From an uncultured Pelagibacteraceae bacterium (GTDB lineage Bacteria > Pseudomonadota > Alphaproteobacteria > Pelagibacterales > Pelagibacteraceae), in NCBI GenBank assembly GCA_902594245.1, contig CACJLM010000001.1, positions 71,591 to 135,590 of the forward strand: DNA of 64,000 bases, written 5' to 3'. The notes under the pieces were generated by a model, which worked only from the letters and a program-made list of their open reading frames with translations, made no database searches and had not been told where the DNA came from. Numbering within the stretch: the stretch's first letter is position 1; each line of letters starts with the position of its first letter. Below, piece after piece: positions 47,327 through 57,982 of this stretch. A program made the position numbers and the translations under genes.

Positions 47327-48079
47327 ATGGATAAAATTTCTTTTAATTTTAAGAATAAAACAGCTGTAATTACAGGTGGCGCCCAAGGTTTTGGTCTAGA
47401 TATTGCTAAAAGATTTTTAAATTCAGGAGCAAAAGTAATAATTTGGGATATTGATCCAAAGATGGTTGAGAAGTCGTTGAAGGATTTAAATAATTCAAAT
47501 CTTAGCTCAAATATAGTGGATGTGTCTAATTATCAAGAAGTTGACAGGACTGTAAAAGAAATTACAAAAAACTCTAATATCGATATTTTGATCAATAATG
47601 CTGGCATAACTGGTCCTACCGCTACTCTTTGGGAATATGATATTGAGATGTGGAAAAAAGTTGTGGATATAAATTTAATGGGAACTTTTAATTGCTGCAG
47701 AGCAATAGTACCCAATATGATTAAAAATAATTACGGTAGAATTGTAAATGTTGCTTCAGTAGCTGGAAAAGATGGAAATGCGAATGCTAGTGCTTACAGT
47801 GTTGGAAAAGCAGGTGCAATTGGGCTTACTAAATCATTAGGTAAAGAGTTAGCTGACAAAAATATAGCTGTAAACGCAGTCACTCCTGCGGGTGCTAAAA
47901 CACGAATTTTAGATCAAATGACCAAAGAACATGTGCAAAGAATGTTGTCAAAAGTCCCAAGAGGTAGGTTTCTTGAAGTAGAAGAATTTACATCATTAGT
48001 TTGTTGGCTTTCATCTGAAGAAAATACTTTTTCTACTGCGGCAGTTTTTGATATAAGCGGTGGTCGTTCTACCTATTAA
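47327..48079 (+). CDS. SDR family oxidoreductase
   Basis: AVITGGAQGFGLDIAKRF, NNAGITGP, YSVGKAGAIGLTKSLGKEL. Confidence 0.92.
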   Translation: MDKISFNFKNKTAVITGGAQGFGLDIAKRFLNSGAKVIIWDIDPKMVEKSLKDLNNSNLSSNIVDVSNYQEVDRTVKEITKNSNIDILINNAGITGPTATLWEYDIEMWKKVVDINLMGTFNCCRAIVPNMIKNNYGRIVNVASVAGKDGNANASAYSVGKAGAIGLTKSLGKELADKNIAVNAVTPAGAKTRILDQMTKEHVQRMLSKVPRGRFLEVEEFTSLVCWLSSEENTFSTAAVFDISGGRSTY

Positions 48080-48213
48080 CCTTGGGTTTTTTGCTCTAAT
48101 ATCTTTGTTTGGTTTATTTTCGCTCTCCCTAATTTCACGTCTTTAGACATAACAGGTGCAAAAATCATGATTGACCAGTAAATTAATAAGATAAAAATGG
48201 AAATTGTCTTCAT
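48076..48213 (-). CDS. Small hypothetical protein (45 aa)
   Basis: MKTISIFILLIYWSIMIFAPVMSKDVKLGRAKINQTKILEQKTQG*; hydrophobic N-terminus; not in ORF track. Confidence 0.35.
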   Translation of the reverse strand: MKTISIFILLIYWSIMIFAPVMSKDVKLGRAKINQTKILEQKTQG

Positions 48214-48302
48214 AATTATTATTTAGATACAAAAATTGATTTTTGGATGTTTAAATTTTGTCAAAATAATGTATTAACAATTTTTTTTAAAAAATTTATA
48301 AA

Positions 48303-48953
48303 ATGAAAACTATTTTAAAGATTTTATTAGGTACCCTAATCATAGTTGGCTCTAGCAATGCAAATGAGATCAAAGTTTTTAATTTTACTGAAAAAGAGCT
48401 TTCTCAGCTAGATGTTAGGAAAGTGAGAGGAGCAGACAATAATACTATTTATTCGGTAGGATCAAACGAAAATGGTAATTTTTTAAAAGCTGTAGCTGAT
48501 AATGCTGCCTCTGGATTGGGTAAGGAAATAAAAATTGATTTAAACAAGACTCCTTACATCAATATTACATGGAAAATAGAGAGAGATTTACCAGGTATCA
48601 AGGAAAATACAAAAAAAGGACATGATTTTGCTGCCAGAGTATTTGCTGTCAAAAAAACAGGTGCAACACCACTTTCAAATAGGGCAATTAATTATGTATT
48701 TTCAAGTAATAATGAAATTGGCTTTAATTCCCCAAGTCCTTACACAAAAAAATCAATAGATAATGTTTTAGCTAGTACTAAGAAAAATATTAACGAATGG
48801 GTTACAGTTAAAGCTAATGTAAAAGAAGATTTTAAAAAGTTTCATGGTCTAGATGTAAGTGAATTAGACGGATTAGCTATAATGTCTGATACAGATAATT
48901 CAAAAATGAAAGCAATAGCTTATTATCAGAATATATATTTTTCAGAGAATTAA
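48303..48953 (+). CDS. DUF3047 family protein with signal peptide
   Basis: TPYINITWKIERDLPG, HDFAARVFAVKK, AIAYYQNIYFSE. Confidence 0.75.
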   Translation: MKTILKILLGTLIIVGSSNANEIKVFNFTEKELSQLDVRKVRGADNNTIYSVGSNENGNFLKAVADNAASGLGKEIKIDLNKTPYINITWKIERDLPGIKENTKKGHDFAARVFAVKKTGATPLSNRAINYVFSSNNEIGFNSPSPYTKKSIDNVLASTKKNINEWVTVKANVKEDFKKFHGLDVSELDGLAIMSDTDNSKMKAIAYYQNIYFSEN

Positions 48954-49094
48954 TTATAATTTCAAGTATTTTTTCAAAAAAAAGTTAAATAAAGCTAAAA
49001 TAACTGCAACTAAGACGTCTTCAAGTGGACTAGCTCCGGGATAACCAAAGTTCCAAGCAATTACTAATACCAACCAAATTACAAAAACATTCAT
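48954..49094 (-). CDS. Small membrane protein (46 aa)
   Basis: MNVFVIWLVLVIAWNFGYPGASPLEDVLVAVILALFNFFLKKYLKL*; two TMs; not in ORF track. Confidence 0.5.
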   Translation of the reverse strand: MNVFVIWLVLVIAWNFGYPGASPLEDVLVAVILALFNFFLKKYLKL

Positions 49095-49151
49095 TTCAAA
49101 ATTTATACCTTACAATCTATAAATTAAATTATTATTTGATATAATTCTTTT

Positions 49152-49574
49152 ATGCATGAAAATTTTTTTCACAAGATAAAAGTTTATTATGAAGATACAG
49201 ACTCAGGTGGGGTTGTTTATTATGCTAATTATTTAAAGTATTTAGAAAGGGCTAGAACTGAGGCTTTATTTTCGATTGGCTTTAGTAATAAAAAGATACA
49301 AGATCAATTTAATTCTTTGATAATTGTAAAGTCATGTAATATTGAGTACAAAAAATCAGCTCATTTAGAAGATGAATTAAAAATAAGATCTTTCATAAAA
49401 TCAATAACTAAAACATCTTTTTTTATGAATCAAATAATTACGAAAGGAGAAGATACGATTGTTGAAGCTCAAGTTCATTTAGTTTTTATTAATAATGAAA
49501 ATAAGCCAGTAAAAATTCCAGATGAAATATACTTAAAATTTAAACCTTATTTTTGTGATACTATCAAAACTTAG
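49152..49574 (+). CDS. ybgC: YbgC/FadM family acyl-CoA thioesterase
   Basis: VYYEDTDSGGVVYYANYLKYLERARTEAL. Confidence 0.9.
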   Translation: MHENFFHKIKVYYEDTDSGGVVYYANYLKYLERARTEALFSIGFSNKKIQDQFNSLIIVKSCNIEYKKSAHLEDELKIRSFIKSITKTSFFMNQIITKGEDTIVEAQVHLVFINNENKPVKIPDEIYLKFKPYFCDTIKT

Positions 49575-50232
49575 CTAGTTTTTTTGCTTTTTTAAATAAA
49601 TTCACCATCATTTTAATTGTAATAACTCTCGTATTCACATTTCTAGGACTGGGGTGGTAACTTGACAATATAATCAAACCATTTGGCAATAATTGTGTTT
49701 TGCCATGTTTAAAAATGAATTTTTTATTAATATTAAATTTTTGTTTATATAACTTAGTACAATTATCAAAAGCAACTTTACCCAATGTAACTATTACTTT
49801 AAGTTTTTTTAAACTTAATATTTCTTCATCAAAAAAGTTTGAACAATTTAAAATTTCATTACTTAGTGGCTTATCTTCTGGAGGCACACATTTTAGGATA
49901 TTAGTGATATAAGTGGATTTTAATTTCAAATTATCATTTATATTTTTTGAAATTGGATAATTTGAAATCCCGACTTCATGCAAGCATTTGAACAAAAAAT
50001 CTCCCGATTTGTCTCCAGTAAAAGCTCTTCCTGTTCTTGTACCTCCATGTGCAGCAGGGGCGAGACCAATAATAGCTAATTTCGAATCTAAATTTCCAAA
50101 TCCAGGAACGGGTTTGCCCCAGTAAATTTCATTAATATTTTGTTTTCTTTTTTCAGTACTGATTTTTTTAATAAATTTTACAAGCCTAGGACATTTTTTA
50201 CATTTAACTATTGTTTTGTTTAAATTATTCAA
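49564..50232 (-). CDS. Uracil-DNA glycosylase superfamily, family 5-like
   Basis: CKKCPRLVKF, GLAPAAHGGTRTGRAFTGD, SSYHPSPRNVNT. Confidence 0.85.
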   Translation of the reverse strand: MNNLNKTIVKCKKCPRLVKFIKKISTEKRKQNINEIYWGKPVPGFGNLDSKLAIIGLAPAAHGGTRTGRAFTGDKSGDFLFKCLHEVGISNYPISKNINDNLKLKSTYITNILKCVPPEDKPLSNEILNCSNFFDEEILSLKKLKVIVTLGKVAFDNCTKLYKQKFNINKKFIFKHGKTQLLPNGLIILSSYHPSPRNVNTRVITIKMMVNLFKKAKKLAKF

Positions 50233-50246
50233 TTTAATATCCTTAG

Positions 50247-50804
50247 ATGAAAATTTTTAAATTCTTAATAATAATATTTATATCTTTAACTACATCTATC
50301 AAAGCAGATTTAAATAAAAATTTATTAAATCAATTAGATGACGGTGGAAAATTAATATTTATCAGACATGCGTATGCACCTGGAGGTGGAGATCCGCAAA
50401 ATTTCAATTTAAACGATTGTTCCACACAGAGAAATTTAAACAATGAGGGAAGAAAACAAGCTAAATATATTGGGGAATTTTTTAAAAAAAATGAAATTAA
50501 AATAGATAAAGTTTTATCAAGCGAATGGTGCAGATGCAAAGAAACGGCAAGGATTGCTTTTAAAAATTTTTCTACAAATAGTTTCTTAAATTCTTTTTAT
50601 AGCTCCAAATATGCAAAGAATAAAGACAAACAAATTAAAATGTTAAATAATTATGTAAAAAAATTTAAAAGTGATAAAAATCTAATTTTAGTTACTCATT
50701 ATGTCTTGATATCTGAAGTTTTAAATTATGCTCCATCTTCAGGTGAAATAGTTGTTTCAGATAAAAATTTTAATATGATAGGAAGCATAGAAATAAATTA
50801 TTAA
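50247..50804 (+). CDS. Histidine phosphatase family protein with signal peptide
   Basis: LIFIRHAYAPGGGDP, SSEWCRCKETA, LVTHYVLI. Confidence 0.8.
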   Translation: MKIFKFLIIIFISLTTSIKADLNKNLLNQLDDGGKLIFIRHAYAPGGGDPQNFNLNDCSTQRNLNNEGRKQAKYIGEFFKKNEIKIDKVLSSEWCRCKETARIAFKNFSTNSFLNSFYSSKYAKNKDKQIKMLNNYVKKFKSDKNLILVTHYVLISEVLNYAPSSGEIVVSDKNFNMIGSIEINY

Positions 50805-50810
50805 TATATT

Positions 50811-50936
50811 ATGTCTTCAAAAAAAGCATTGAAACAAGCACAAAAACAAGCCTACGCAAAACACAGGAGCAATATTACTAATAGTAGGTTTGGAATGAAA
50901 AAGAAAAATTTTATAAAAAATAAGAAAAAAAATTAA
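50811..50936 (+). CDS. Small basic protein (41 aa)
   Basis: MSSKKALKQAQKQAYAKHRSNITNSRFGMKKKNFIKNKKKN*; not in ORF track. Confidence 0.4.
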   Translation: MSSKKALKQAQKQAYAKHRSNITNSRFGMKKKNFIKNKKKN

Positions 50937-51367
50937 CTTTCGTGGTCAAATTTTTCTATTTTTTTACATGTAGAAATTTTTGAGATACCTTCCTCATCAT
51001 TTAAAACAGTTTTTATATAAATTTCCTGTTTTCCTTTTTCAAATAAAATTTGAGTATAAAATTGAGGATAGCCATGTTTATGTGTTAAAATTTTTCCATT
51101 TTCCTCGTATATATTTCTAACATAAGTGTTAGACTTTTTAACGCTCAAGTCTGTTAACCTATATTTTTGGTATGTTTTTTCTTTGTAAACGTAATTTCTT
51201 GTCATTATTAACTCATTTAGATTAAGAATGTATTCATTTTTTAAATATTCATCTTGTTTGTCATCACAAGCACTCATAATAATTATTTCTGATTTTAAAC
51301 TTTGAAAAGGTGAAATTATTAAAAAAAAAAAGATTAAATATCTAACTTTTCTCATTTTTCTCAGCAA
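50933..51367 (-). CDS. Hypothetical secreted protein
   Basis: Intact 144 aa ORF with hydrophobic N-terminus. Confidence 0.55.
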   Translation of the reverse strand: MLRKMRKVRYLIFFFLIISPFQSLKSEIIIMSACDDKQDEYLKNEYILNLNELIMTRNYVYKEKTYQKYRLTDLSVKKSNTYVRNIYEENGKILTHKHGYPQFYTQILFEKGKQEIYIKTVLNDEEGISKISTCKKIEKFDHES

Positions 51368-51515
51368 AAAATATTCCTATTAAAAGAAGAGCTGTCCAGC
51401 CTAACCCTAAAAGGCCTTTCAAAATACTTGTATCTGCACTCCAGATTTTAAGTACCAAAGCACCAAATATGAGTCCAATAATATAAATTATGATAAAAAT
51501 CGAAGTTTTACTCAT
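51342..51515 (-). CDS. Small membrane protein (57 aa)
   Basis: MSKTSIFIIIYIIGLIFGALVLKIWSADTSILKGLLGLGWTALLLIGIFFAEKNEKS*; overlaps both neighbours; not in ORF track. Confidence 0.5.
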   Translation of the reverse strand: MSKTSIFIIIYIIGLIFGALVLKIWSADTSILKGLLGLGWTALLLIGIFFAEKNEKS

Positions 51516-51759
51516 TTTTTAAACTTTTTTTAAATAAAGAAATACCATTTTCAATTTTATATGTATACGACTCTTCGAAACTTTCTAATTGCCAACCTGT
51601 TAATCTTTTTTTTATTATTTCTATATTTTCTTTTTTCCAATCATCAGTTGTATCATCAAGTTTCCAGATTTTTTTTTCTTCATTATTTCGCCCACAACCA
51701 TAACAATACCCAGTGCTAGGATCAGTTTTGCAAATACTTATGCATGGCGAAATAATCAT
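51508..51759 (-). CDS. DUF1289-family protein (internal start MIISPC preferred)
   Basis: SPCISICKTDPSTGYCYGCGRNNEE cysteine pattern. Confidence 0.85.
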   Translation of the reverse strand: MIISPCISICKTDPSTGYCYGCGRNNEEKKIWKLDDTTDDWKKENIEIIKKRLTGWQLESFEESYTYKIENGISLFKKSLKNE

Positions 51760-51853
51760 AGTAATATTATAAGGGAAAATTAATATAATTTGCAACAATT
51801 GTCGTTGGACAAATAAGTTCAATAATAATATAAGACACTAAATTTTTTGAGTT

Positions 51854-51937
51854 GGGCGAGTGGTGGAACGGTAGACACGCCAGTCTTAGGAACTGGTCTC
51901 GCAAGAGGTGAAGGTTCAAGTCCTTTCTCGCCTACCA
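51854..51937 (+). tRNA. tRNA-Leu (anticodon TAG)
   Basis: gggcgag ... ctcgcct acceptor, ccagt-ctTAGga-actgg anticodon arm, extra variable arm, ggttcaagtcc T-arm, encoded CCA. Confidence 0.93.
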
Positions 51938-52010
51938 GAAATGGTAGTCGTGTTAGTTTTAGTAAAAAACGTGTCTACCAATTCCAATTCAGATTAAATT
52001 AGAACAAAAC

Positions 52011-53444
52011 ATGAAAGTAACAGTAGAAAATAAAAAAGGGTTAAACAAGGATGTAAAAGTTTTTGTCGATAAGAAGACAATGAATGATTACATGGATAAA
52101 AAGTATGAAGAGATTAAAGGCACTGTTAATCTCAAAGGATTTAGACCAGGAAAAGTACCAAAAGAAGTTTTAAAAAGACAGTTTGGTAAAGCAATTTTTG
52201 GAGAAGTTTTAGATAAAGTTTTAAAAGAAACCTCAACAAAAGCTTTAGAGGAAAATAAAATTAAACCAGCCGGACAGCCTAAATTAGATCTAAAAACTTA
52301 TGGTGAAGATAAAGATTTAGAATACGTTTTATCTGTAACTGAACTTCCTAAAGTAGAATTAAAATCAATAGAAAATATTAAGTTTGATGAATATACAGTT
52401 AAGATAGATCCCAAAGAAACTGAAAAAAGAATAAAAGAAATTGCAAAAAATCAACCTAACTTTAAAGAGGCTGCAGACAATGTTACAGCAAAAGAGGGAG
52501 ATCTAGTCGTTTTTGATTATAATGCTACTGTTAATGAAAAATCATTTAAAGGTGGAGAAGGGAAGAATACACAATTAACACTAGGCAAAGATTTATTTTT
52601 AAAAGGATTTGATAAACAGTTAATTGGAGTAAAGAAAGGTGATGAAAAAAATGTAGAAGCCGTTTTACCTGAAAACTTCCCAGAAAAAGAATTAGTTAAT
52701 AAAAAAGCAAAATTTAAATGTTCAATTACATCTATTAAAAATCCAGAAGAAGTTAAAATTGATGATCAATTTGCAAAAAATCTTGGAGCTAAAGATTTAG
52801 ATGATCTTAAATCATTAATATTGAAACAGATTAATGATGAATATAAAAATTCTCTAGATCGATTAACTAAAAATCAAATATTGAAAGAAATTGAAAAATT
52901 TAAGGTAAATGATATACCAGAAAATTTATTAGCTGAGGAGGTAAAAATTCTTTCTCAGGGTATGTCGGAAGAGGATGCCAAAAAAAGTAAAAGTAATTTT
53001 GAAGAGATAGCAAAAAAAAGAATTAAAGTTGGATTAGTTCTGAATGAATTTGGAGAACAAAATCAGATAAAAGTTACAGAACAAGAGCTTCAACTAGAAG
53101 TACAAAAACAAATACAAATGATGCCAGGTCAAGAAAAGATGGTAATGGATTTTTACAAAAAAAATCCGAATGCTTTAGCCAGTTTAAGAGGAACTGTCTA
53201 TGAAGAAAAAATTTTAAATGCTATTAAACAAAAGGGTAAACCTTCTAAAAAAGAAATTACAAAAGATGAAGCTGAAAAAATTCTAAAAGATTCACAAAAT
53301 CAACAATTAGATACAAATAAAGAACAAATTCGAGATCAAGAAAAAAAGATAGAAACAAAAAAAATAAGCCCTAAAAAAATAGCCGCTAAATCTAAAAAAG
53401 CTAAGACAATTAAGAAAAAAGTAAAAAAAGTTAGCAAAAAGTAA
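52011..53444 (+). CDS. tig: Trigger factor with Lys-rich C-terminal extension
   Basis: GFRPGKVPKEVLKRQFG, PPIase domain, followed by clpP-clpX-lon. Confidence 0.95.
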   Translation: MKVTVENKKGLNKDVKVFVDKKTMNDYMDKKYEEIKGTVNLKGFRPGKVPKEVLKRQFGKAIFGEVLDKVLKETSTKALEENKIKPAGQPKLDLKTYGEDKDLEYVLSVTELPKVELKSIENIKFDEYTVKIDPKETEKRIKEIAKNQPNFKEAADNVTAKEGDLVVFDYNATVNEKSFKGGEGKNTQLTLGKDLFLKGFDKQLIGVKKGDEKNVEAVLPENFPEKELVNKKAKFKCSITSIKNPEEVKIDDQFAKNLGAKDLDDLKSLILKQINDEYKNSLDRLTKNQILKEIEKFKVNDIPENLLAEEVKILSQGMSEEDAKKSKSNFEEIAKKRIKVGLVLNEFGEQNQIKVTEQELQLEVQKQIQMMPGQEKMVMDFYKKNPNALASLRGTVYEEKILNAIKQKGKPSKKEITKDEAEKILKDSQNQQLDTNKEQIRDQEKKIETKKISPKKIAAKSKKAKTIKKKVKKVSKK

Positions 53445-53478
53445 TCCCAAGTTGTATAAGTAGTTCGAATCAACTTTT

Positions 53479-54090
53479 ATGACTAACAAATTATCTGAAC
53501 ATATGAGCAATCTTGTGCCAATGGTTGTTGAGCAATCAAACCGAGGTGAAAGAGCATATGACATTTATTCTAGATTATTAAAAGAAAGAATAATTTTTTT
53601 AACGGGTCAAATAAACGACGGTGTTGCATCTCTTGTAACTGCACAACTATTATTTTTAGAAGCTGAGGACCCTAAAAAAGAGATCTATTTATATATTAAT
53701 AGTCCTGGTGGTTTAGTTACATCAGGTTTAGGGATTTATGACACCATGCAATATATAAAACCTGATGTTTCAACTTTATGTATTGGTCAAGCTGCATCAA
53801 TGGGATCATTTCTATTAGCAGCAGGAACAAAAGGAAAAAGATTTTCATTACCAAATTCAAGAATTATGGTTCATCAACCTTCAGCTGGATTTCAAGGACA
53901 AGCTACAGATATTGAGATTCATGCCAATGAAGTTTTATCTTTAAAAAAGAGATTGAATGAAATTTATTCAAAACATACTGGTAAATCTGTCAATGAAATT
54001 AAAACTGCTCTTGAAAGAGATAATTTCATGACTGCAGATACCGCTAAATCTTTTGGACTTATAGACGAAGTGGTAGAAAAAAGATCTTAA
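53479..54090 (+). CDS. clpP: ATP-dependent Clp protease proteolytic subunit
   Basis: [41 protein letters not shown]. Confidence 0.98.
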   Translation: MTNKLSEHMSNLVPMVVEQSNRGERAYDIYSRLLKERIIFLTGQINDGVASLVTAQLLFLEAEDPKKEIYLYINSPGGLVTSGLGIYDTMQYIKPDVSTLCIGQAASMGSFLLAAGTKGKRFSLPNSRIMVHQPSAGFQGQATDIEIHANEVLSLKKRLNEIYSKHTGKSVNEIKTALERDNFMTADTAKSFGLIDEVVEKRS

Positions 54091-54179
54091 TACACAATAT
54101 ATTGGATTATTCTTATATCAAACTTGATTAGTATGAGTCTTATATAATAGAGTATTAAAATTGATTCGTTTTAAAATTT

Positions 54180-55448
54180 ATGAGCACAAATAATAAAAAT
54201 ATTTTGTACTGTTCTTTTTGTGGCAAAAGCCAACACGAAGTAAGAAAATTGATTGCTGGTCCAACAGTTTTTATTTGTGACGAATGTGTTGAACTGTGTA
54301 TGGATATCATAAAAGAAGAAAGCAAAGATACTTTTGTTAAACACCAAGATGGATTACCTTCTCCAAAAGAAATATGCACAGTTTTAGATGACTATGTTAT
54401 TGGGCAAACTCATGCTAAAAAAGTTTTATCAGTTGCCGTTCATAATCATTATAAAAGATTAAATTATGAAAATAAAACTAGTAAAAATGTTGAGCTTGCA
54501 AAATCAAATATTCTTCTTGTAGGTCCAACTGGATGTGGAAAAACTTTATTAGCACAAACACTTGCTAGAATTTTGGACGTACCATTTACTATGGCAGATG
54601 CAACAACATTAACAGAAGCAGGATATGTTGGAGAAGATGTTGAAAATATTATTTTAAAACTTTTACAAGCAGCGGATTATAATGTTGAAAAAGCACAAAG
54701 AGGAATAGTATACATCGATGAGGTAGATAAAATTAGTAGAAAATCTGAAAATCCATCTATAACAAGAGACGTTTCAGGAGAAGGAGTTCAGCAAGCTTTA
54801 CTAAAAATAATGGAAGGTACAATCGCAAGTGTTCCACCTCAAGGTGGAAGAAAGCATCCACAACAAGAATTTCTTCAAGTTGATACAACTAATATTCTGT
54901 TTATTTGTGGAGGTGCATTTGCAGGTTTAGATAAGATAATATCTCAAAGAGATAAAGGTACATCGATAGGGTTTGGCGCAGATGTAAAAAATACTCAAGA
55001 TAAAAAAACTGGGGAATGGATGAAAGGATTAGAACCTGAAGACTTACTGAAATATGGATTGATACCAGAATTTATTGGGCGACTTCCAATGATAGCAACT
55101 TTAGAAGATTTAGATGAAAAATCTTTAATCAAGATATTACAAGAGCCAAAAAATTCTTTAACAAAACAATATCAGGAATTGTTCAAGTTAGATGGTGCAA
55201 AACTTACTTTCAAAGAAACAGCACTAAAAGAAATAGCCCTCAAAGCAATAAGTAAAAAAACTGGTGCCAGAGGATTAAGGTCAATTTTAGAAAACATCTT
55301 GTTGAAGACTATGTATGATCTTCCAAGTCAAGATAATATAGAAGAAGTTATAGTAGATGCTTCAGTTGTAAAAGGTCAGTCACAGCCAATAATTGTCCAC
55401 TCAAAAACAGACGATAAATCTAAATCAACCAAGACATCAGCGGCGTAA
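54180..55448 (+). CDS. clpX: ATP-dependent Clp protease ATP-binding subunit ClpX
   Basis: Zinc finger [45 protein letters not shown]. Confidence 0.98.
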   Translation: MSTNNKNILYCSFCGKSQHEVRKLIAGPTVFICDECVELCMDIIKEESKDTFVKHQDGLPSPKEICTVLDDYVIGQTHAKKVLSVAVHNHYKRLNYENKTSKNVELAKSNILLVGPTGCGKTLLAQTLARILDVPFTMADATTLTEAGYVGEDVENIILKLLQAADYNVEKAQRGIVYIDEVDKISRKSENPSITRDVSGEGVQQALLKIMEGTIASVPPQGGRKHPQQEFLQVDTTNILFICGGAFAGLDKIISQRDKGTSIGFGADVKNTQDKKTGEWMKGLEPEDLLKYGLIPEFIGRLPMIATLEDLDEKSLIKILQEPKNSLTKQYQELFKLDGAKLTFKETALKEIALKAISKKTGARGLRSILENILLKTMYDLPSQDNIEEVIVDASVVKGQSQPIIVHSKTDDKSKSTKTSAA

Positions 55449-55508
55449 TATCCTTAATAACTGATAAAAAGGTATTGCAAATTAAAATATAATATCCATA
55501 TTCTATCT

Positions 55509-57887
55509 ATGGACGTAAAAATATCATCACCACTTCTTCCTTTAAGAGACATTGTAGTTTTTCCAAGTATGGTTATTCCATTATTTGTAGGAAGAGATAA
55601 ATCAATATCTGCATTAAATGAGGTGATGAAAAAAGACAAAAAAATAATATTAGTCACTCAAAAAAATTCTGAAATTGATGACCCAAAGAAAACAGATATT
55701 TTTATGTATGGTTGTGAGGGAAGTATACTTCAGCTTTTGAAATTACCAGATGGCACAGTAAAAGTGTTAATTGAGGGAATTAAAAGAGTAAAAATTTTAG
55801 ATTTTAAAGATAATGACAAATTTATTGTGTGTGACTATTCTGCTTACAGCGATATTATTAATGAGGAGGAAGATTTATATCCTTTAGCTGCCACAGCAGT
55901 TAGGCGATTAGAAAAACTTACTTCAATAAATAAAAAAATTTCAAGTGAAACAATTAATAGTATTAAACAATTAAAAGATCCTTCTCAGATTGCAGACAAT
56001 ATTGCATCACATATAACTGCTACGATTTCAGAAAAACAACAAATATTTGAAACAGTAGATGTAAAAAAAAGACTGAATGCAATAATAAAAATCATGGAAA
56101 ATGAAACTAGTATTATAGGTGTCGAAAAAAGAATTAGAGGAAGAGTTAAAACTCAAATGGAAAAAACCCAAAGAGAGTATTATTTAAATGAACAACTTAA
56201 AGCTATTCAAAAAGAGCTAGGTGAAATTGAAGATGGCAAGGATGAAAGCACTAGTTTAAACAAAGCAATTCTTAAAGCGAAAATGCCTAAAGAAGTTGAG
56301 AAAAAGTGTTTACAAGAATTAAAAAAATTAAAAAATATGAGTCCAATGTCTGCTGAGGCTACAGTAGTAAGAAATTATTTGGACTGGATGACAGAACTTC
56401 CTTGGCATAAAAAAAGTGCTGTTGACATTGATTTAAAAAAAGCTTTGGAAATACTAGACAGAGATCATTTCGGACTTGAAAAGGTTAAAGAAAGAATAAT
56501 TGAGTTTCTGGCAGTTCAAAAAAGAATGGAAAAAATTAAAGGGCCAATTCTATGTTTAGTGGGTCCTCCTGGTGTGGGTAAAACATCACTAGGTAAGTCA
56601 ATTGCAAAAGCAACAAATAGAGAATTTGTGAGAATGTCTGTTGGTGGAATGAGAGATGAAGCCGAGATTAGAGGTCATAGAAGAACATATATTGGATCTC
56701 TACCAGGAAAAATAATTCAGATGATGAAAAAAGCTGGAACTAAAAATCCATTAATTTTATTAGATGAAATAGATAAAATTGGAAATGATTATAGAGGAGA
56801 TCCTTCTTCAGCTCTTTTAGAAGCTTTGGATCCTGAACAAAACACAACATTCAATGATCATTATCTTGAAGTAGATTATGATTTATCAGATGTAATGTTT
56901 GTAACTACAGCAAATACTTTAAATATTCTTCCACCTCTTTTAGACAGAATGGAAGTTATAAGATTAGCTGGTTATACAGAAGACGAAAAAATAAACATAG
57001 CAAATAAATATTTGTTACCAAAACAAATCAAAGATAATGGTGTAAAAGAAAATGAAATGAATTTAGCTAATGATATAATTCAAGAAATTATAAGAAGTTA
57101 TACAAAGGAATCTGGAGTTAGAAATTTAGAAAGAGAAATTTCCAAAGTAGCTAGAAAAGTTGTTAAAAAAGTAGTTTCAGGAGAAGAAAAAGAGGTAAAA
57201 ATTAATAAAAATAATTTATCTGATTTCTTAGGTGTACCTAAATATAAATCTGGTGAATTAGAAAATGAAAATAGAATAGGAATAGTTACAGGTTTGGCTT
57301 GGACAGAATATGGTGGAGAAATTTTAAAAATTGAAACAGCAACTATGCCTGGTAAAGGAAGAATGCAAATAACAGGTAAGCTTGGAGATGTAATGCAGGA
57401 GTCTGTAAAAGCAGCAAAATCTTTTGTAAGATCAAAATGTTTAGAATATGGAATCATTCCTCCTTTATTTGAGAAGAAAGATTTTCATATTCATGTTCCT
57501 GAGGGAGCCACACCAAAAGATGGTCCTTCAGCTGGTATTGGTATGGTTACTTCAATAGTCTCCTCAATAACTAATATTCCAGTTAAAAAAGATGTAGCAA
57601 TGACAGGAGAAGTTACACTAACAGGACAGGTTTTGCCTATTGGTGGATTAAAAGAAAAATTAATTGCAGCACATAGAGCAGGAATTAAACAAGTTTTAAT
57701 ACCGAAAGAAAATGAAAAAGATTTAGTTGATATGCCTAAAAAAATAGTAGATGAAATAAAGATCACTCCTGTTGAATATGCAGATGAAGTTTTAAAAATT
57801 GCACTCACTAAAGAGCTTAAAAAAACAGAATGGGTTGAAGTTGATTTGACTAAAAAAGATGACAAATCTCAAGCTAGTATTCAATAA
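55509..57887 (+). CDS. lon: ATP-dependent protease Lon
   Basis: GPPGVGKTSLGKSIA, KDGPSAGIGMVTS catalytic Ser region. Confidence 0.98.
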   Translation: MDVKISSPLLPLRDIVVFPSMVIPLFVGRDKSISALNEVMKKDKKIILVTQKNSEIDDPKKTDIFMYGCEGSILQLLKLPDGTVKVLIEGIKRVKILDFKDNDKFIVCDYSAYSDIINEEEDLYPLAATAVRRLEKLTSINKKISSETINSIKQLKDPSQIADNIASHITATISEKQQIFETVDVKKRLNAIIKIMENETSIIGVEKRIRGRVKTQMEKTQREYYLNEQLKAIQKELGEIEDGKDESTSLNKAILKAKMPKEVEKKCLQELKKLKNMSPMSAEATVVRNYLDWMTELPWHKKSAVDIDLKKALEILDRDHFGLEKVKERIIEFLAVQKRMEKIKGPILCLVGPPGVGKTSLGKSIAKATNREFVRMSVGGMRDEAEIRGHRRTYIGSLPGKIIQMMKKAGTKNPLILLDEIDKIGNDYRGDPSSALLEALDPEQNTTFNDHYLEVDYDLSDVMFVTTANTLNILPPLLDRMEVIRLAGYTEDEKINIANKYLLPKQIKDNGVKENEMNLANDIIQEIIRSYTKESGVRNLEREISKVARKVVKKVVSGEEKEVKINKNNLSDFLGVPKYKSGELENENRIGIVTGLAWTEYGGEILKIETATMPGKGRMQITGKLGDVMQESVKAAKSFVRSKCLEYGIIPPLFEKKDFHIHVPEGATPKDGPSAGIGMVTSIVSSITNIPVKKDVAMTGEVTLTGQVLPIGGLKEKLIAAHRAGIKQVLIPKENEKDLVDMPKKIVDEIKITPVEYADEVLKIALTKELKKTEWVEVDLTKKDDKSQASIQ

Positions 57888-57982
57888 TAATTAATTTACT
57901 TTATCTAAAATAAGGATATAAAACACATAATTTGAATTTGGGGTAGTTAGACTTCATACTAAGGATTTGGTAAGATTCTAAA

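Noticed and set aside
57098-57865. Two minus-strand ORFs (119 and 124 aa) inside lon
   Set aside because: Antisense shadows within conserved Lon protease domain coding sequence; no independent motif.
57935-57980. Faint tRNA-like string after lon (ggggtagttagacttcatactaaggatttggtaagattctaaa)
   Set aside because: No acceptor or anticodon stem can be paired and no T-arm consensus is present.
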